Assembly (NCBI GenBank): GCA_038373885.1 | Contig: JAWZYV010015814.1 | Span: 1,178,001-1,242,000, forward strand | Source: Cheiracanthium punctorium | Lineage: Eukaryota; Arthropoda; Arachnida; Araneae; Cheiracanthiidae | Length of the DNA stretch: 64,000 nt | Direction: 5' to 3' | Notes under the pieces: model-generated | What the model was told of the DNA's origin: nothing | The model's input: the letters and a program-made list of their open reading frames with translations, nothing else | Database searches by the model: none | Shown: one piece after another, positions 45,105 to 57,121 of the stretch | Layout of the letters: each line of letters begins with the position of its first letter | How positions within the stretch are numbered: position 1 is the first letter of the stretch | Made by a program: the position numbers and the translations under genes

Positions 45105-45925
45105 TAAGGTGACCATACGTCCCGTTTTTAGGTGGCCTGTCCCGTTATCCCCAAGCACAGCTTCGGGACACCGTAATGTCCCGTTTTTAGAAAATGTCCC
45201 CTGCAATGTCCCGTTTTTAGAAAGAGAGCAACCCACGGTAACGATTTCGATAAAGGCCGCTAAAATCTAAAATTATCCAACGGCAGTGTCTGTAAAAAGA
45301 AAACATGACCTCCCTCCCTCCCCAGTCGAGACGCGAAGAGAAAGCCGGGGGTATGGGGGGGGTGTACTGTTTTTGTTTGTTCTTTTAATGTTCTTTCTTT
45401 TTGTCAACTACTTCAATTTATTTAATTTTTATTTCTTTTTTTAAAATCATGTTCCTCTTTTGCTTCCTCTCTCTCCCCCGATCTCCACTTTATCTTCCCT
45501 TTTCACTCTGGTTTTCTAAGAATTTTTTCCTTCCGAATGACAACTTCCTTTTTTCAGTGTGTCCTTTTGTTTACATTTCTCACTTTCCTACCTTCCTGCC
45601 TTGTGTCGGGTGGTGTTTTTGAAGTCGAAGAAGGACCTACCCCTTGAACCACCCGAAACATACGTCTTGTACTATTTTTTATAGTATATGTGTGTGTTTC
45701 ATAAAAGTATTTTTTTTTTTCATTTTATTTTAATATTAACATTAGCACAAGCTTTTTTGCGCGTTTTCTTAACAACTAAAAGATACCCAGACCTGTCAAT
45801 TCACTCTTCCAACACTATTACCTTAAAAACAGTAGATGCCCCGTTTTGCGGAAGAAATTAAATACACTGTTGCGAAAAAAGTAGTAGATGTCCCGTTTTG
45901 AGGGAAAAAATAAATGGTCACGTTA
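45105..45925. mobile_element. hAT-B copy 2
   Basis: TAAGGTGACCATACGTCCCG start and ATGGTCACGTTA end, flanked by perfect 8-bp duplications GTCTTGAG (45097-45104, 45926-45933). At 821 bp it is the uninterrupted counterpart of the copy at 10474-13998 and identifies that copy's internal insertion. Both ends repeat GTCCCGTTTTTAG/GTCCCGTTTTGAG motifs. Confidence 0.85.
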
Positions 45926-45933
45926 GTCTTGAG

Positions 45934-46062
45934 CCAATAACGGTCCGTGGACCAGAGGTTGTGCATCCCTGATTTAAATCGAAACCTTTTTTTAAGTCAA
46001 TTGATTTTTTCATGATTAAAATCATGATTTAAATCAATTGAATTAAATCATTGGCACCCTGG
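45934..46062. mobile_element. Terminal fragments of decayed hAT-like elements
   Basis: GGTCCGTGGACCAGAGGTTG followed by TGCATCCCTG (to 45972) has the look of a hAT right end. Directly after, 45973-46062 is rich in ATTTAAATC motifs and ends ATTGGCACCCTG, another hAT-style terminus. Neither can be paired with confidence. Confidence 0.35.
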
Positions 46063-46626
46063 AAATAGAGCTTGTTTCAGTTTTATTGAAACACTCTGTA
46101 TACTATTCTATAAAGAACAATTAAGGGTGTTCTTGATGACAAATTGAGCCCAGTCAGAGCGAGGACATATCTATTTCAGAATCTCTGAAATTGTTTTGAC
46201 TGCATTTATCTAACAACTTAACGCAACATTTCAGAAGCGTTCACATGCTGGTGAGTTATACTATTTTTATTCACTAACATAATGCGAATGACAATGGTTT
46301 TAATCACGAAAACACAGTTAAGGGTTTGTTACAGAACAAGGCACAAGGTTATGGAACAGTGAACGTTTAACTTTTTGCATCCCTACATGAATAACATAGA
46401 ATGATAAACTCATTCAAGCAATTGTTCTAAACCAAGCATGAACCAATGCATTTCGATTTACAAGGCTAAGAAGTAGTGTAGAAAAGAATAGACAGAACGC
46501 ATGCATAAAGCGACTACTATATTTCAGCATGATTAATGACCAGTTTAAGCAGCAACTTTTAATTAATTAATTTTATCTCAAAAGTCATAATTTAAAAAAA
46601 TGAATAAGAGATAGATGCTATACGAG
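46063..46626. other. Non-coding stretch, nothing recognised
   Basis: No supported coding frame, repeat border or RNA motif. Confidence 0.4.
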
Positions 46627-46975
46627 TAGGGTTGCCAGGTCGCCAAACCAAATAGCCGGACAGACGAGCCAGTTTGGCCGGACATTTGGGTAAAAAGGCC
46701 GGACAACCTGCAATAGTGAGGATTTTCTCTCAGTATTAATAGGTACAACAAAAAAATTGTATGTAAAATCAAGCTTTTTTGACTATTACCATGAATCTTA
46801 TTAAATTCTAATGGAATATAAATAACATCGAATGCCAAATCAGTTCCAGTACTTTATTACTAATCAGCCAAAGTCACCAGTAAAAAGCCTAACATAAGCT
46901 GCACATCGTTAAGTTTGGCCGGACACGCAATCAAAAAGCCTATGTCCGGCTTTATCCGTACGCCTGGCAACGCTA
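46627..46975. mobile_element. hAT-D MITE copy 2
   Basis: TAGGGTTGCCAGGTCGCCAA start and CGCCTGGCAACGCTA end. Perfect 8-bp duplications TATACGAG lie at 46619-46626 and 46976-46983. It is very similar throughout to 14074-14423. Confidence 0.85.
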
Positions 46976-46983
46976 TATACGAG

Positions 46984-48316
46984 AAGAGATAAAACTTTTA
47001 AATTTCTGGGAAATACCAGACACTCCCTTTCTCGTCTCGCAGCCGTTTCTTTATAACGTATGAATTTCCAAAAAACCGCGTACAGTTATATACACACGAT
47101 AAAAAGTGTTAAGTTGAATTTAACGAAACTTGCTTGGTTAAGTAATTTGGTAGCTTTGTTTTGTTTATTTAACAAAAGTTTGTTTCATTCAACCAAATTG
47201 ATTTAAAAAAGCGCTTTGAATTTCAACCAAACGTTTTTGTTAAAACTCAGAGCGAATGAAATTTGAAATTGCTCGTCAGTCAATTTACGCATGCGTCAAA
47301 AACATGCGCAGGACTGCGAAAGACATCAAGACTGCCAGACCAGCCCAATCTACAAGCGCCCAACGGATATTTTCGAAGAGCTAAGGGGAAGGATCTTTAG
47401 TCTGCCAATACATTAAAAAATGGATAACATAAAAATTAATTTGGGTTTTTTCTCAGTTTGTTGAAATTTTCAGAGGTATACCTAATTAGTTTATCTACTT
47501 ATAGAAATTTAGATTTTTATTTTAGTGTTTTTACAAGTTTCTACTGATTTAGCTTAAAGCCACTCAGTGTCCGTTAGACTAACTAAGTTAAAACAATCAG
47601 AATCAGTTTTCTACAATGTAACGATCCGCAAAATATCTAAGGATGTAAACGTAAAAATGTTAGTATACGTATGGGTTCGATGGAGATATTGTTTGAGGGG
47701 AAATCTTGAAAATAGAATACTAGGAAAACTAATGGATTTAATTTGAAAATATTTTTGAAGTTTGTTTTAAAGCGGAACACGTAGTTTTGAAATCCATATC
47801 GGTTTAGTAAACAGTTTAATTCATATACCACACAGGAAAGAAAATCATTCATCGTTAGAGCTCATCATTTTTTATATTCTTTTTAAGGGAAAATACATTC
47901 ATTTTCCAAAAGAAACACTGGAAGATGAAATAAAAATGTTTGTTTTCCTTTAGAAAACCGTGTTTATTTCGTCTTTCTAGCAAAAACGAAAGAAAAAAGG
48001 AGAGGGACAGACAGACAGACACTTCAAAATAGCTGAAGCGTACATTCAGTTGATAGGATTTGGATCATCATTACTAAGTGAAATAAACTGAATCTCACTA
48101 TAATATAAGATTTGAGGAAGTACGGATTTGAAGAAGCGCGTATTTATTTTATTACATACGAAAATGCGATTATGGATTGTCTTTGCAAGTTTTTTGTGTG
48201 CGGGAAGAAAAAAAAAACTAACATTGAATTTCTAGATTTATAAAAACACTAAAATAAAATTTGAATTTTGATGAATAGATAAATTATTTAGTTCTATCTC
48301 AAACTATATATATATA
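46984..48316. other. Non-coding region
   Basis: AT-rich with GACAGACAGACA near 48008. A short GC-richer patch at 47290-47400 has no recognisable content. Confidence 0.4.
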
Positions 48317-48365
48317 TCTTATAAAAAAAATGAAATTCTGTTTGTTTGTTTGTTTGTGGATTTGA

Positions 48366-48849
48366 TTCGTATACAAATCCACAAAAATGGACCTATCGGC
48401 CTGAAATTTAGCACAGATATGTAAAATAATATAGAATAAATCGTAGTCCACTTTAAAACTTTGAAAGTCCACCCGTTCCCGGAATTTAAGAGATTTTTTA
48501 TGCTCTTCACGCAAAAATCTTTCCGTAATTGTAACCCCTGTAGTGAAAAAAGTGTGAAATAAGGATCGTGGTTGCCATGTGTGGCGATTTTGCCGAATAA
48601 AATGTCGTTCGTATACAAATCCACAAAAATGAACCTATCGGCCTGAAATTTAGCACAGATATGTAAAATAATATAGAATAAATCGTAGTCCACTTTAAAA
48701 CTTTGAAAGTCCCCCCGTTCCCGGAATTTAAGAGATTTTTCATGCTCTTCACGCAAAATGCTTTCCGTAATTGTAACCCCTGTAGTGAAAAAAGTGTGAA
48801 ATAAGGATCGTGGTTGCCATGTGTGGCGATTTTGCCGAATAAAATGTTT
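48366..48849 (+). repeat. 242-bp tandem duplication in the Helitron
   Basis: Two consecutive units (48366-48607 and 48608-48849), each running from TTCGTATACAAATCCACAAA to GCCGAATAAAATGT, almost identical by eye. The high identity suggests a recent duplication within the element. Confidence 0.9.
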
Positions 48850-49699
48850 TAAATTCTCAAAGTAAAAATAGAAGAATAATAATGATTTTTTTTTTTGTTA
48901 GTTTATATTCGTAAGGTTATTTTTTTAAAAATTATAATATCGTGTGCATGGGAAATCAGAGCAGGAATGTAATGCTTTACACGCAAAACAATAAGAATTG
49001 AAGATTTCCGAGGCTAATGTGTAAATTTTTTTAGTTTGGCGAAAAAGTAAAATGGCTGAAATATGGATTTTGAATAAGTGAGTTCTAGCGGTTTGCACAG
49101 TTTTCGGCTTGGCGCAATTTATTGAGAGCTTAAGGAAATAGATTTTTGAAAACAAGTGCAAAGGTTTTATTAGAATGCAGCGTTAAATTTTAATGATCCG
49201 TGAAGAAATAATGCAGTTATTAAGGGATTTCAAGCGATCTAACTTCAGAATTCTCGCCAATTGAGTACATTGATTTAAGTTGGGGGAATTCCGCCAAATT
49301 TCAGAAAATTGAAATCTTCTCATTTAGTAAATCGGAGTAACGATGAATAAAACACATTATAGTTGATAATTAAAAAAAAATCGGCTGTATTAAGGGATTC
49401 CAATTTTCAAATAAATGCGTGCTACTCTTTGGCGGTCGAACCATTTCCCATATTGATTGCTGCTAAGTCAATGCTTCGAATAATTCCCTGAAAAAACTCT
49501 TGCAAAATGGCGTATGTTGGCACTTTGGCGAGGCTTAGATTTGAAACTGGATTTTATTTGAGACTGGTATATATAATAACACTGGTTAGATAAAAATGAA
49601 TGTTGGTATGTGTTTATGAGGCTGAAAAACTCCAGCACCGTTGAGCACCGTTGCACAATGAAATTTGGTTCACCTAAGTCTTTTATGATGGAGAAGGTT

Positions 49700-50670
49700 T
49701 TTATGCTATCCGTTTTCCTTAACTTGCCACTTGGTGCCGCAGCACAACGTTGAATTCTATTCCGTTTAGCCGTTTGCTATGCGAATATCGTCCAACCGAT
49801 TTCGATGAAATTTGGTACACGCGAATATTAGAACACGGAGAATATTTTTCACTATCCGTTTTGCTGTAACTTGCCGCTAAATGGCGCTGCAAAGCATCAA
49901 CATCTATACCGTTCGACTGATCGGCATAAAATTTTTTATACTTACACATTTGAGCACGAAGAATATATTCTAACTGCGTTCCTTTTGATGTTACTCACCA
50001 CTATATGACACTGCAATGCATTATTATTTTAACTCGCCTCTAGATGACGCTGCAGCAGGCCAAATTCTTGACCATTCAAACGGTCGCTATGAAAATCAGT
50101 ATACATAGCTATTTGAACAATGAGAATATTTTGGCGTTATCCATTTTGCTATAACTCACCACTTGACGGCGCTGTAGCAAATCATTACTTTAATTAACTA
50201 CTAGATGGCCCTGCAATGTATCACTTCTTGACTGTGCAAAGGATCGTTATGAAAATTGGTATACATAGACAGTTGAACACGGTCGCTATGAAAATCAGTA
50301 TACATAGCTATTTGAACAATGAGAATATTTTGGCATTATCCATTTTGCTATAACTCGCCACTTGACGGCGCTGTAGCAAATCATTATAGTTTATTGAACC
50401 ACTAGATGGCCCTGCAGTGTATCACTTCTTAACTGTGCAAATGATCGCTATGAAAATAGGTATACATAGATATTTGAACACGGGGAAGAGTTTGGCGCTA
50501 TCCATTTTCCTATAACTTGCCACTAGATGTCGCGTCAACACATGAACTTCAGGACTGTCCAGCCGATAGTCATGAAAATTCGTATACATCGATATCTGAA
50601 TGCGAAAAATATTTTCGCCGTTTCCGTTTTGCTAAAACTCGCCACTAGATTGCGCTACGCCGCATGGCCT
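49700..50670 (+). repeat. Diverged tandem array in the Helitron
   Basis: About eight to ten units marked by CGCTATGAAAATYGGTATAC, TTTTGCTATAACTCGCCACT and AGATGGCGCTGC variants, spaced roughly 125-200 bp. A 201-bp higher-order duplication is clear between about 50079 and 50280. Confidence 0.75.
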
Positions 50671-50879
50671 TCTGCACCGTACAAACGATTGCCTTGCAAT
50701 TCGGTATGCATGATTATTGGACACAATATAACGCGATATCCACTTTGCTATATCTGTTAATTACAATGAATCGTAATCACCACAAATCGTAATATCAAAA
50801 AGTCCATTTATTCCCGTGCGAAGAACGGGTACTTCAGCTAGTATATATATAAATTAAATTGCTCCTATAAACTTAATGT

Positions 50880-51850
50880 TCATAAAGCATCGTAAAGTAG
50901 TTTCAGAAGAACCATTATAAAATTTTCAGTAGCTTTTCTACTGTAATTTTATTTTAAATCTTGATCAGAAGTCATGTTCATTAGGTTTCATAAACAATTA
51001 CGAGTTTCAATTATAAAATTTGTAAAAGCAAAATGCAGTACATTTTTGGCCCCAAAACATTCTTAAGTACATCTATAAATTTATACTTTAAAGTTACTTT
51101 TGAAAGAAAATTTTTCAGTCAGCTAATTTTGAATTTGAGTTTAAAAAACAATGTTTTTCCTTCTTTCTTTTATGAAAACTCACTGGTTATTCAGATTTTA
51201 AATTTGCACTAGTCCACAGTACAGTTCCCGAAGAAATGTTCTGAAAAATATCATTGTTCTAGGAATGTAAGTTTATTTTTTATCTGTAGTGAAAGTTAAC
51301 CAAAAAGCAGACTTCTCCTAAAAAGTGGCATGTTTAGTAATTTTTTTTTCAAAAAATGAAGTAACTTTTCAAATTTGAAATTTGTTTCAGTTCACAGTAT
51401 GGTTTCTGAAGAAACAGTCTAAAAATTTTCATAGTTCTAGCATCATAAGTTCATTTCTGATCTTAAGTGAAAGTCTATCAAAAACGTTTTCCTCTGAAAA
51501 AAATGCCAAGTTTCACTATTTAAAAAAAAAAAAAAATGTTTTTCAAAATTTATCTCAATGTCAGTTCTCAGTCTAGTTTCCGAGGAAACATTCTGAAAAT
51601 TCTCATAATTATATCATCGTAAAATTATTTCTAATCGTGAGCGAAATTCGAGAAAATAGCGTTTTCTCTGAAAAAGTGTCAAGTTTAATAATTTTTTTAA
51701 AAAAATTAAATAACTTTTCAAATTTTATCGCAATGTCAGTTCTTATTCTAGTTTTAGAGGAAACATTCTGAAAATTCTCAAAGTTATGTGATTATAAGTT
51801 TACTCCCTATCTTGGTCGAAAATCAACCGAAATCCTCTGTTTTCAGATAG
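50880..51850 (+). repeat. Diverged tandem array, ~175-bp period
   Basis: Four to six units defined by CAGTTCWCAGTMTRGTTTC, GAAGAAACATTCTGAAAATT-like, CATCATAAGTT-like, TTTTCTCTGAAAAAGTG and AAGTTTAATAATTTTTTT motifs; the clearest units start near 51215, 51390, 51561 and 51739. It starts just outside the Helitron. Satellite-like or the body of another repeat. Confidence 0.6.
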
Positions 51851-53312
51851 AACAAACAGCCTTAACTTTTTCCTTCGGATTGATTATTAGCCGGAGTATG
51901 AAACAGGGCTAGAAATAAGTCAGGGCGACCACGGCAAATGTCGTGTGATGAACTTAACACCCATGATGATCAACAGTTTTCGGGGCAAGTTTAGCTGCGA
52001 GTATTTAACACTTCATCACTTGCGTGTTTCTTTCTGTCAGATGTATTTTAAGCTTACATATGAAAGTGTAGACTTGTGGACACCCCCCCCCCCAAAAAAA
52101 AAAAAGTGAAGTACATATATATTTTTATTTTTCTCATTGCATTATTAATTCAATTTTTTAAGCCTTGATATGAAAGCAAAGGTTGCCATCCTGTGGTGAC
52201 ATACGTTTGTCTGGGTTCTCTCAACTACCGATTGAATTTATACCAAGCATTTTTGTGACATTCTGCGTACTTTGCACGTAAATTTAATCTTGCCATGCTA
52301 ATCAAAAATGAAGAATTACCTTGGTTATGACCCTCTCCTCCATGGCTGGACACGACATATAGCGTATTTGTTTGAAAACTACTTTCACTTGTTATCAGGA
52401 AATATCTATTCGACAGGTATCTCTGATTCAATCACGTGAATCAGAGAAACCTTGATTTTTTCAAAACCACTACCAGAAACATTAAATGAAGACGATATTT
52501 AAAAGAAAAGGAAAAAAAGCCAAAATCATAAGACAATAAAATACCTACTGACCCGATGGCGAAGATGATTAAAAAAAGGAATATTATCTGTAAAAGGAAA
52601 AAAAAAAAAAGAAAAAAAGTGGTAAGAGAACACCAGAAAAAAAAATGGAAAAATCATCTTGGCCTACATCGATTTACAATAGAAAAATATTCCAAAGGCA
52701 TTTCTCTTCCTGTGTTCTCTTGACTGGCGACAGTAGACAAACGGAAAAGAACGACCATTAAAATAGTGAATGATTAACAATGAAATCGTCTGCTGCAAGA
52801 ACTTTGATTGTTTTACTCTTCTCCTACACCTTTCAGGTGAAGATACATTAATTAACTGAATCTTAACGCGTTGAGAAATTTCCAGAATAACAAGAGATTC
52901 ACGACTTTTAGAAGATAATCTTATTTCTTGCCATTTTCTTTTTTTCGGCTATAAAAGAAAAGGCACTTGACCCTAAACCACGCTTCTGTGTTATTCGCGT
53001 GTAGACAGTTACTGACACAGATCAGTTAGTTGATTGTGCTTATTTACCTGCTTTCCGGTAGAACTTTAAAAGAAAAATTTTCTTTATGACTTCAAGATTC
53101 TATAAAATGGCGTGATTCATATTTAAAACTTGCCCTTGACAGATACAAGAAAATAAATAAATTTTGTTTGAATACAAAAGGAATCTTGATAACATTGGCA
53201 CGACATTTACTCTTTGAAGGATTGAATCTCTTTGTCGTGTTCATAACCACACATTTGATAGTTATTTTAGTTTTTTTATGAGGTCATACACACTCAAATA
53301 GTTTGGATGTAT
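51851..53312. other. Mostly single-copy-looking non-coding region
   Basis: Few repeat traces apart from C and A homopolymers near 52083-52105. An 11-bp-arm hairpin (TCTCTGATTCA/TGAATCAGAGA) sits at 52420-52447. A TATAAAAG box at 52950-52957 is a weak promoter candidate but no coding frame follows. Confidence 0.35.
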
Positions 53313-53469
53313 CAAGGGCGGAGGGGGCGACTGCCCCCCCTAGAAAGAAGAAATTAATGTAAAAGATCCTATTTTACATGGAAGTATATGTCAATCTTCT
53401 AACAAACCGCCCCCACCGACAAACTAACCGATCCCCCCCCCCCGACGAACTTGCATTAATCCGCTACTG
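53313..53469. mobile_element. hAT-type MITE, CAAGGGCGGAG end
   Basis: Left CAAGGGCGGAGGGGG and the right end (reverse complement CAGTAGCGGATTAATGC) are inverted. Flanks GGATGTAT (53305-53312) and GTATGTAT (53470-53477) match at seven of eight. It is 157 bp. Confidence 0.65.
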
Positions 53470-53654
53470 GTATGTATGGACTGAAATTGTTGAAAATGCA
53501 TTTTCACATCTTAAACAATATGAAATTTAGCATCCATCCCCCCCCCCCCCCCATGAAAAGGCGTGCACAGCCTTTAGAGTTCTTTCTGAAGGATATACAA
53601 AATAAATGAAGCAAAAATGATTTTTTAAAATATATATATATATATATACATGTA

Positions 53655-54733
53655 CAGTACAATGCCCGCTAAAGTTCGTTGTCACTCCAATAATTTCTGG
53701 GCGGAAAGAGCTATATTCATAAAAGTGGGGGTCTAAGTATAGTATAATTGCCATTCACTACGCAAGAAAACCGTTTACAGTGCCACCTGTTGCAGGGCCG
53801 GCCCAAGGGGGGTACGAATGTAAGCAACAGCCTAAGGGCCCGCGCTTAAAGAGGCCCCGCTCCTGTACCATTTTTTTGCTATCACATTAGGCCGAGTTTG
53901 GTAGATGGTTGTGATATATCCCGAAAAAAGCCGAAAGCTAATATGTACTAGCAGTGCTAATAGTAACTTACATAAGACATGATAGAAAAGAGGCCCCCGC
54001 GCTTACGCTTCGCCTGGGGCCCCGCACACCCCTTGGCCCGGCCCTGCCTGTTGTCTAAATTTGGGTACGGGATACGGGAAATGAATTACCGGATTAACGG
54101 TACGGGATATGGGAAAAAAGTCAAATACAAAGTTGTTCAGGATCATCATCGATTTAGTAAGAAAATGTACCGGGTGCGCATCACAGTGCTCAACGACACA
54201 ATAAGCTGGGACATACCTAAATGACATAGAATTTCCAATGTGACATGGAATGCCTATGTGAAACGCACATTTTTATGGTCAAGTTTTCCAGAACTTCACT
54301 TGCCTGACATTAGGTTCATTTATATTTCCTGTTCAAAGTGTTTTCCTTCAGCCAATTGCACATCTGGACTTAGGTTTGCAATCCCCGCTTCACTTTGTGC
54401 AACATGGCTGTTGGCAAGCTGGCGCAAGTATATAAGTAATATGGATTTACACTTTGCAATCTGCGTTCCCTATTTTTAACATTCATGTAACGCAAGGTGT
54501 CTTCTCTTACTAAAATGATGAGGCTGAACATCTTTGTAATTGACTTCCCCCCCCCTCCCCCTCAATCTTTCAGACAAGAGCGCAAATTTCAAATTTAGAC
54601 AGCAGGGGACGCTGTAAGCGGTTTCTGTGAGTAGCACATGGCAACTTTACTATCCCTAGACCCCACTTTTATAACTATAGCTTTTGCCTTTCAGAATGTA
54701 TTACAGTGACAACGACTTTTAGCGGGCGCACTG
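53655..54733. mobile_element. Family K mariner-like element, both ends present
   Basis: Left CAGTACAATGCCCGCTAAAG and the right end (reverse complement CAGTGCGCCCGCTAAAAGTC) begin about 140-bp inverted arms (shared CGTTGTCACT, AAAAGTGGGG, TGTCTAAATTTG), bounded by TA (53653-53654, 54734-54735). The left arm is interrupted by a nested element. The middle 500 bp shows no recognisable transposase, unlike the remnant at 33725-34394 that shares this terminus. Confidence 0.7.
53793..54046. mobile_element. hAT-like MITE nested in family K element
   Basis: CAGGGCCGGCCCAAGGGG and CCCCTTGGCCCGGCCCTG ends are inverted. CCTGTTG occurs on both sides (53786-53792, 54047-54053). The undisturbed right arm of the host shows what the site looked like before insertion, confirming a 7-8 bp duplication. 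Confidence 0.7.
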
Positions 54734-54967
54734 TATACATATTACATTCTTTTATGATCTTCAATTATTATGATAAATGTTTTACTCATGTCATACTCAA
54801 AAAAAAAAAAAATAAATAAATAAATTAAAAAAAAATCTACATCTAAATCTTGAAAGACAGAAAGATAAATATAAGTTTTAAAATAAGTACCAGGTTTGAC
54901 TAATATATAAGTTACATTGTTTTAATGATCTCGATCAATTTAAAATACTTTTATCAATATTATAATA

Positions 54968-55598
54968 CAATGGACTCGCGCTAAAATGCGGTTTGAATTA
55001 CGCTAATTGGATTTTCCACAAGTTTTTCCCGAGTACGTCTGTATGAGCTGAAACAAACTCTCCGTCCGCAACACCAGATTTTTCGCCAACAGTAAAGAAG
55101 CGCCAACATTCGTTTATTCATTGCTTTATGTGTGAAATATTAATGTACAGTTCGGGAACGGCTTACAGCAGTTTGAGGGTTGCTTATAAGTATCTAAAAT
55201 AATTGAGTGTGTGTTTCAAAAAGTGAATGGCATAGCCTTTTTTTATTTTTTTATTTTTTATTTTTTATCTTGTTCTTGAGGTTTTCGCTTTGGCAAACAA
55301 GGCCTGCATATACCTCTAATGATCCTTTATGGGACAAACACAAAACACGAATATCGAGACTTTTAGCACAAGTGGCTGTCTCAGTTGTTCCAGTACCCTA
55401 ATGGTACAAAATAATAAGATAGAAACAGAAAAAAAGAAAGACTAACGAAGAGAAAGATTGAAACATAAAGAAAACTTTAAAAAAAACTAATGGAAGTACA
55501 ACTAAAAAGAAAAAGAGGAAGACCATAGCCTATTGCACAAAACGAAATTTTCATGTACGCGAGAGGTCTTTCCCTTGCGTAAGTCAAGATTCTCCACT
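54968..55598. mobile_element. pogo-like element, right end obscured
   Basis: Starts CAATGGACTCGCGCTAAAAT after TA and shares TTTTTCGCCAACAGTAAA and TTATGTGTGAAA-like segments with 35469-35801. The right end CTTGCGTAAGTCAAGATTCT followed by CCACT is inverted to it. A hAT-G copy abuts at 55599, so the final TG/TA cannot be seen. Confidence 0.5.
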
Positions 55599-55763
55599 CA
55601 GAAGCGGCTCGGCACGGTACGTAAGGTAAGCAACGCATCGGGGCGCCATCTTCGACGGGGCGTCATTTCGAACTAAACAGCTGAAAAACTTGTTGAAGAG
55701 CATAAAAAAGACGCCTTTTATTCTTTTGCAGGGGCCCCCTCACCTATACTATGGCCACCTCTG
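55599..55763 (+). mobile_element. hAT-G MITE copy 3
   Basis: CAGAAGCGGCTCGGCACGGT start and ATGGCCACCTCTG end, interior GGGGCGTCATTTCGAACT and GAGCATAAAA as in the other hAT-G copies. The 8-bp flanks (TCTCCACT / ACTAAACT) match poorly. Confidence 0.6.
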
Positions 55764-56423
55764 ACTAAACTCTATCACGCGAGTGTCATTTTGAACTGAT
55801 TATTCCCATTTTCAGCAAAATGCTGAAATTGACGACACGAGCTGTTTGTTAATAACTGCAATCGAATGAAATTTTAAATGAAACCTCAAACATCTTAGTT
55901 AACCCTCCAAGCGGCTGTGGTGTAAAATCCCATTGACTTTGTTCCAGTTTTCACTGCAATGCATCTATAACTTAAATTATTTATAATAACATTCAGGTTA
56001 GGTATCATAAAATGTGTTCTAATATTAAAGCTTGTAATTTAGGAGCTTGGTTTTTAATCATCATAAATATTCCCATCAAAATTTCATTTTTTATATAATT
56101 TTAAGGCTACATGAAAACTTTACCGTATAAACAACTTTACATTATTTGACCATTTCCAAGACGCTCAGAGGGTTTTAAAAGAAAATAAAAAGTAATTACT
56201 GACTTATTGACTAAAATATTACCTTATAAGCTGCAATAAATATTGTATCAAAATGACTGAAATTCTACGACTACGGTGAAAGTCAGATGCATTTTTTTTT
56301 TTTTTTTTAACCATACATAAACATGCAACTGGAAGAATTCAAGATAGTACTGCTGAACAGTCTTAATAATACACGTTTGATCATTCAGTGATTTTTTTTT
56401 ACTCTCTCAGTATTCTTGAAGAA
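55764..56423. other. Non-coding region
   Basis: AT-rich sequence with a long poly-T near 56293-56309. No gene is recognised. Confidence 0.4.
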
Positions 56424-56650
56424 CAAATCTAAAATCAATAAATATACATCGTATTCAACAGTTTTATCAATAGTGTGATTATTTGTAACTTACAAAATCG
56501 AAGCAAAAATCGATCTTACTTTCTGCGCGGAACATGGATGACTTATTATTCTGTCAATATCCGAGGTCTGCACTTATCTCTTTTTTTATTCTTTCCGTTA
56601 TTCAAAGCGTAAACTTAACGAAAGTTTCATAATGTAAAGAAAGCATCCTT
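56424..56650 (+). repeat. Direct repeat, upstream copy
   Basis: Matches 58889-59130 in the same orientation at about 75-80 percent (AAATCTAAAATCAATAAA, GGATGACTTATTATTCTG, CAATATYC, CGTAAACTTAA). Weaker similarity continues for about 150 bp further in both copies. It is either an old segmental duplication or an unclassified repeat family; the pogo MITE at 58184 and a SINE lie between the two. Confidence 0.55.
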
Positions 56651-57121
56651 GTCCACCCATTCAAAGACTATCGACTTTTTTTTTTTACAGAAGTGGGTCT
56701 ACCGTTCATGATGTTACAACATACCTGAGCGAATATGATGACATAGCTTTAGACAGAGATAGATATACGAAACCAGTATCATCACTTTTTTTTTTTTTTC
56801 GTTTCTCAAACAAGAAGTGGAAAAAAAAAAAAAAAAAAATAGAACAACTGGTGTTGAAGATGAAAACGGCGAATTCCACAGCAGTATGGTAGTTGAATTT
56901 CTGAAGGTGATGAGTTCTTTTGTTCTTTTTTTTTTCCTATCAATCTATTCTGCCTCTTTCAACGTCGAGGATGAAAGCTAACAAGGTTTCTGCAACAGAT
57001 CGGGTGTTTACTTTGGAATTTCTTTTAGTTTTGTTTTTCTTTGTGTATTTAAGATATTATTCTTTTCTTGAAACTGACAGTTGTTACTTTCTTAAACATA
57101 ATGAAAACTTATAGATAAATA
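56651..57121. other. Non-coding stretch with poly-A/poly-T tracts
   Basis: Homopolymer runs near 56676-56687, 56788-56800 and 56820-56839. A 64-residue frame around 56920-57114 is hydrophobic low-complexity and is not called. Confidence 0.35.

Larger units (their letters stand above)
48317..50841 (+). mobile_element. Non-autonomous Helitron
   Basis: The 5' end TCTTATAAAAAAAATGAAAT and 3' end with hairpin CCCGTGC/GAACGGG (50814-50829), an 8-nt gap and CTAG (50838-50841). It is inserted between A (48316) and T (50842) without target duplication, as Helitrons are. The 2.5-kb body holds a 242-bp tandem duplication and an array of roughly 125-200-bp units. No Rep/helicase coding is seen, so mobility would need an autonomous partner. 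Its 3' end recurs, decayed, at 21229-21256. Confidence 0.75.

Noticed and set aside
48299..48756. A 145-residue frame with an internal repeat
   Set aside because: Spans the 242-bp tandem duplication of the Helitron; the repeated protein motif is the DNA duplication read through.
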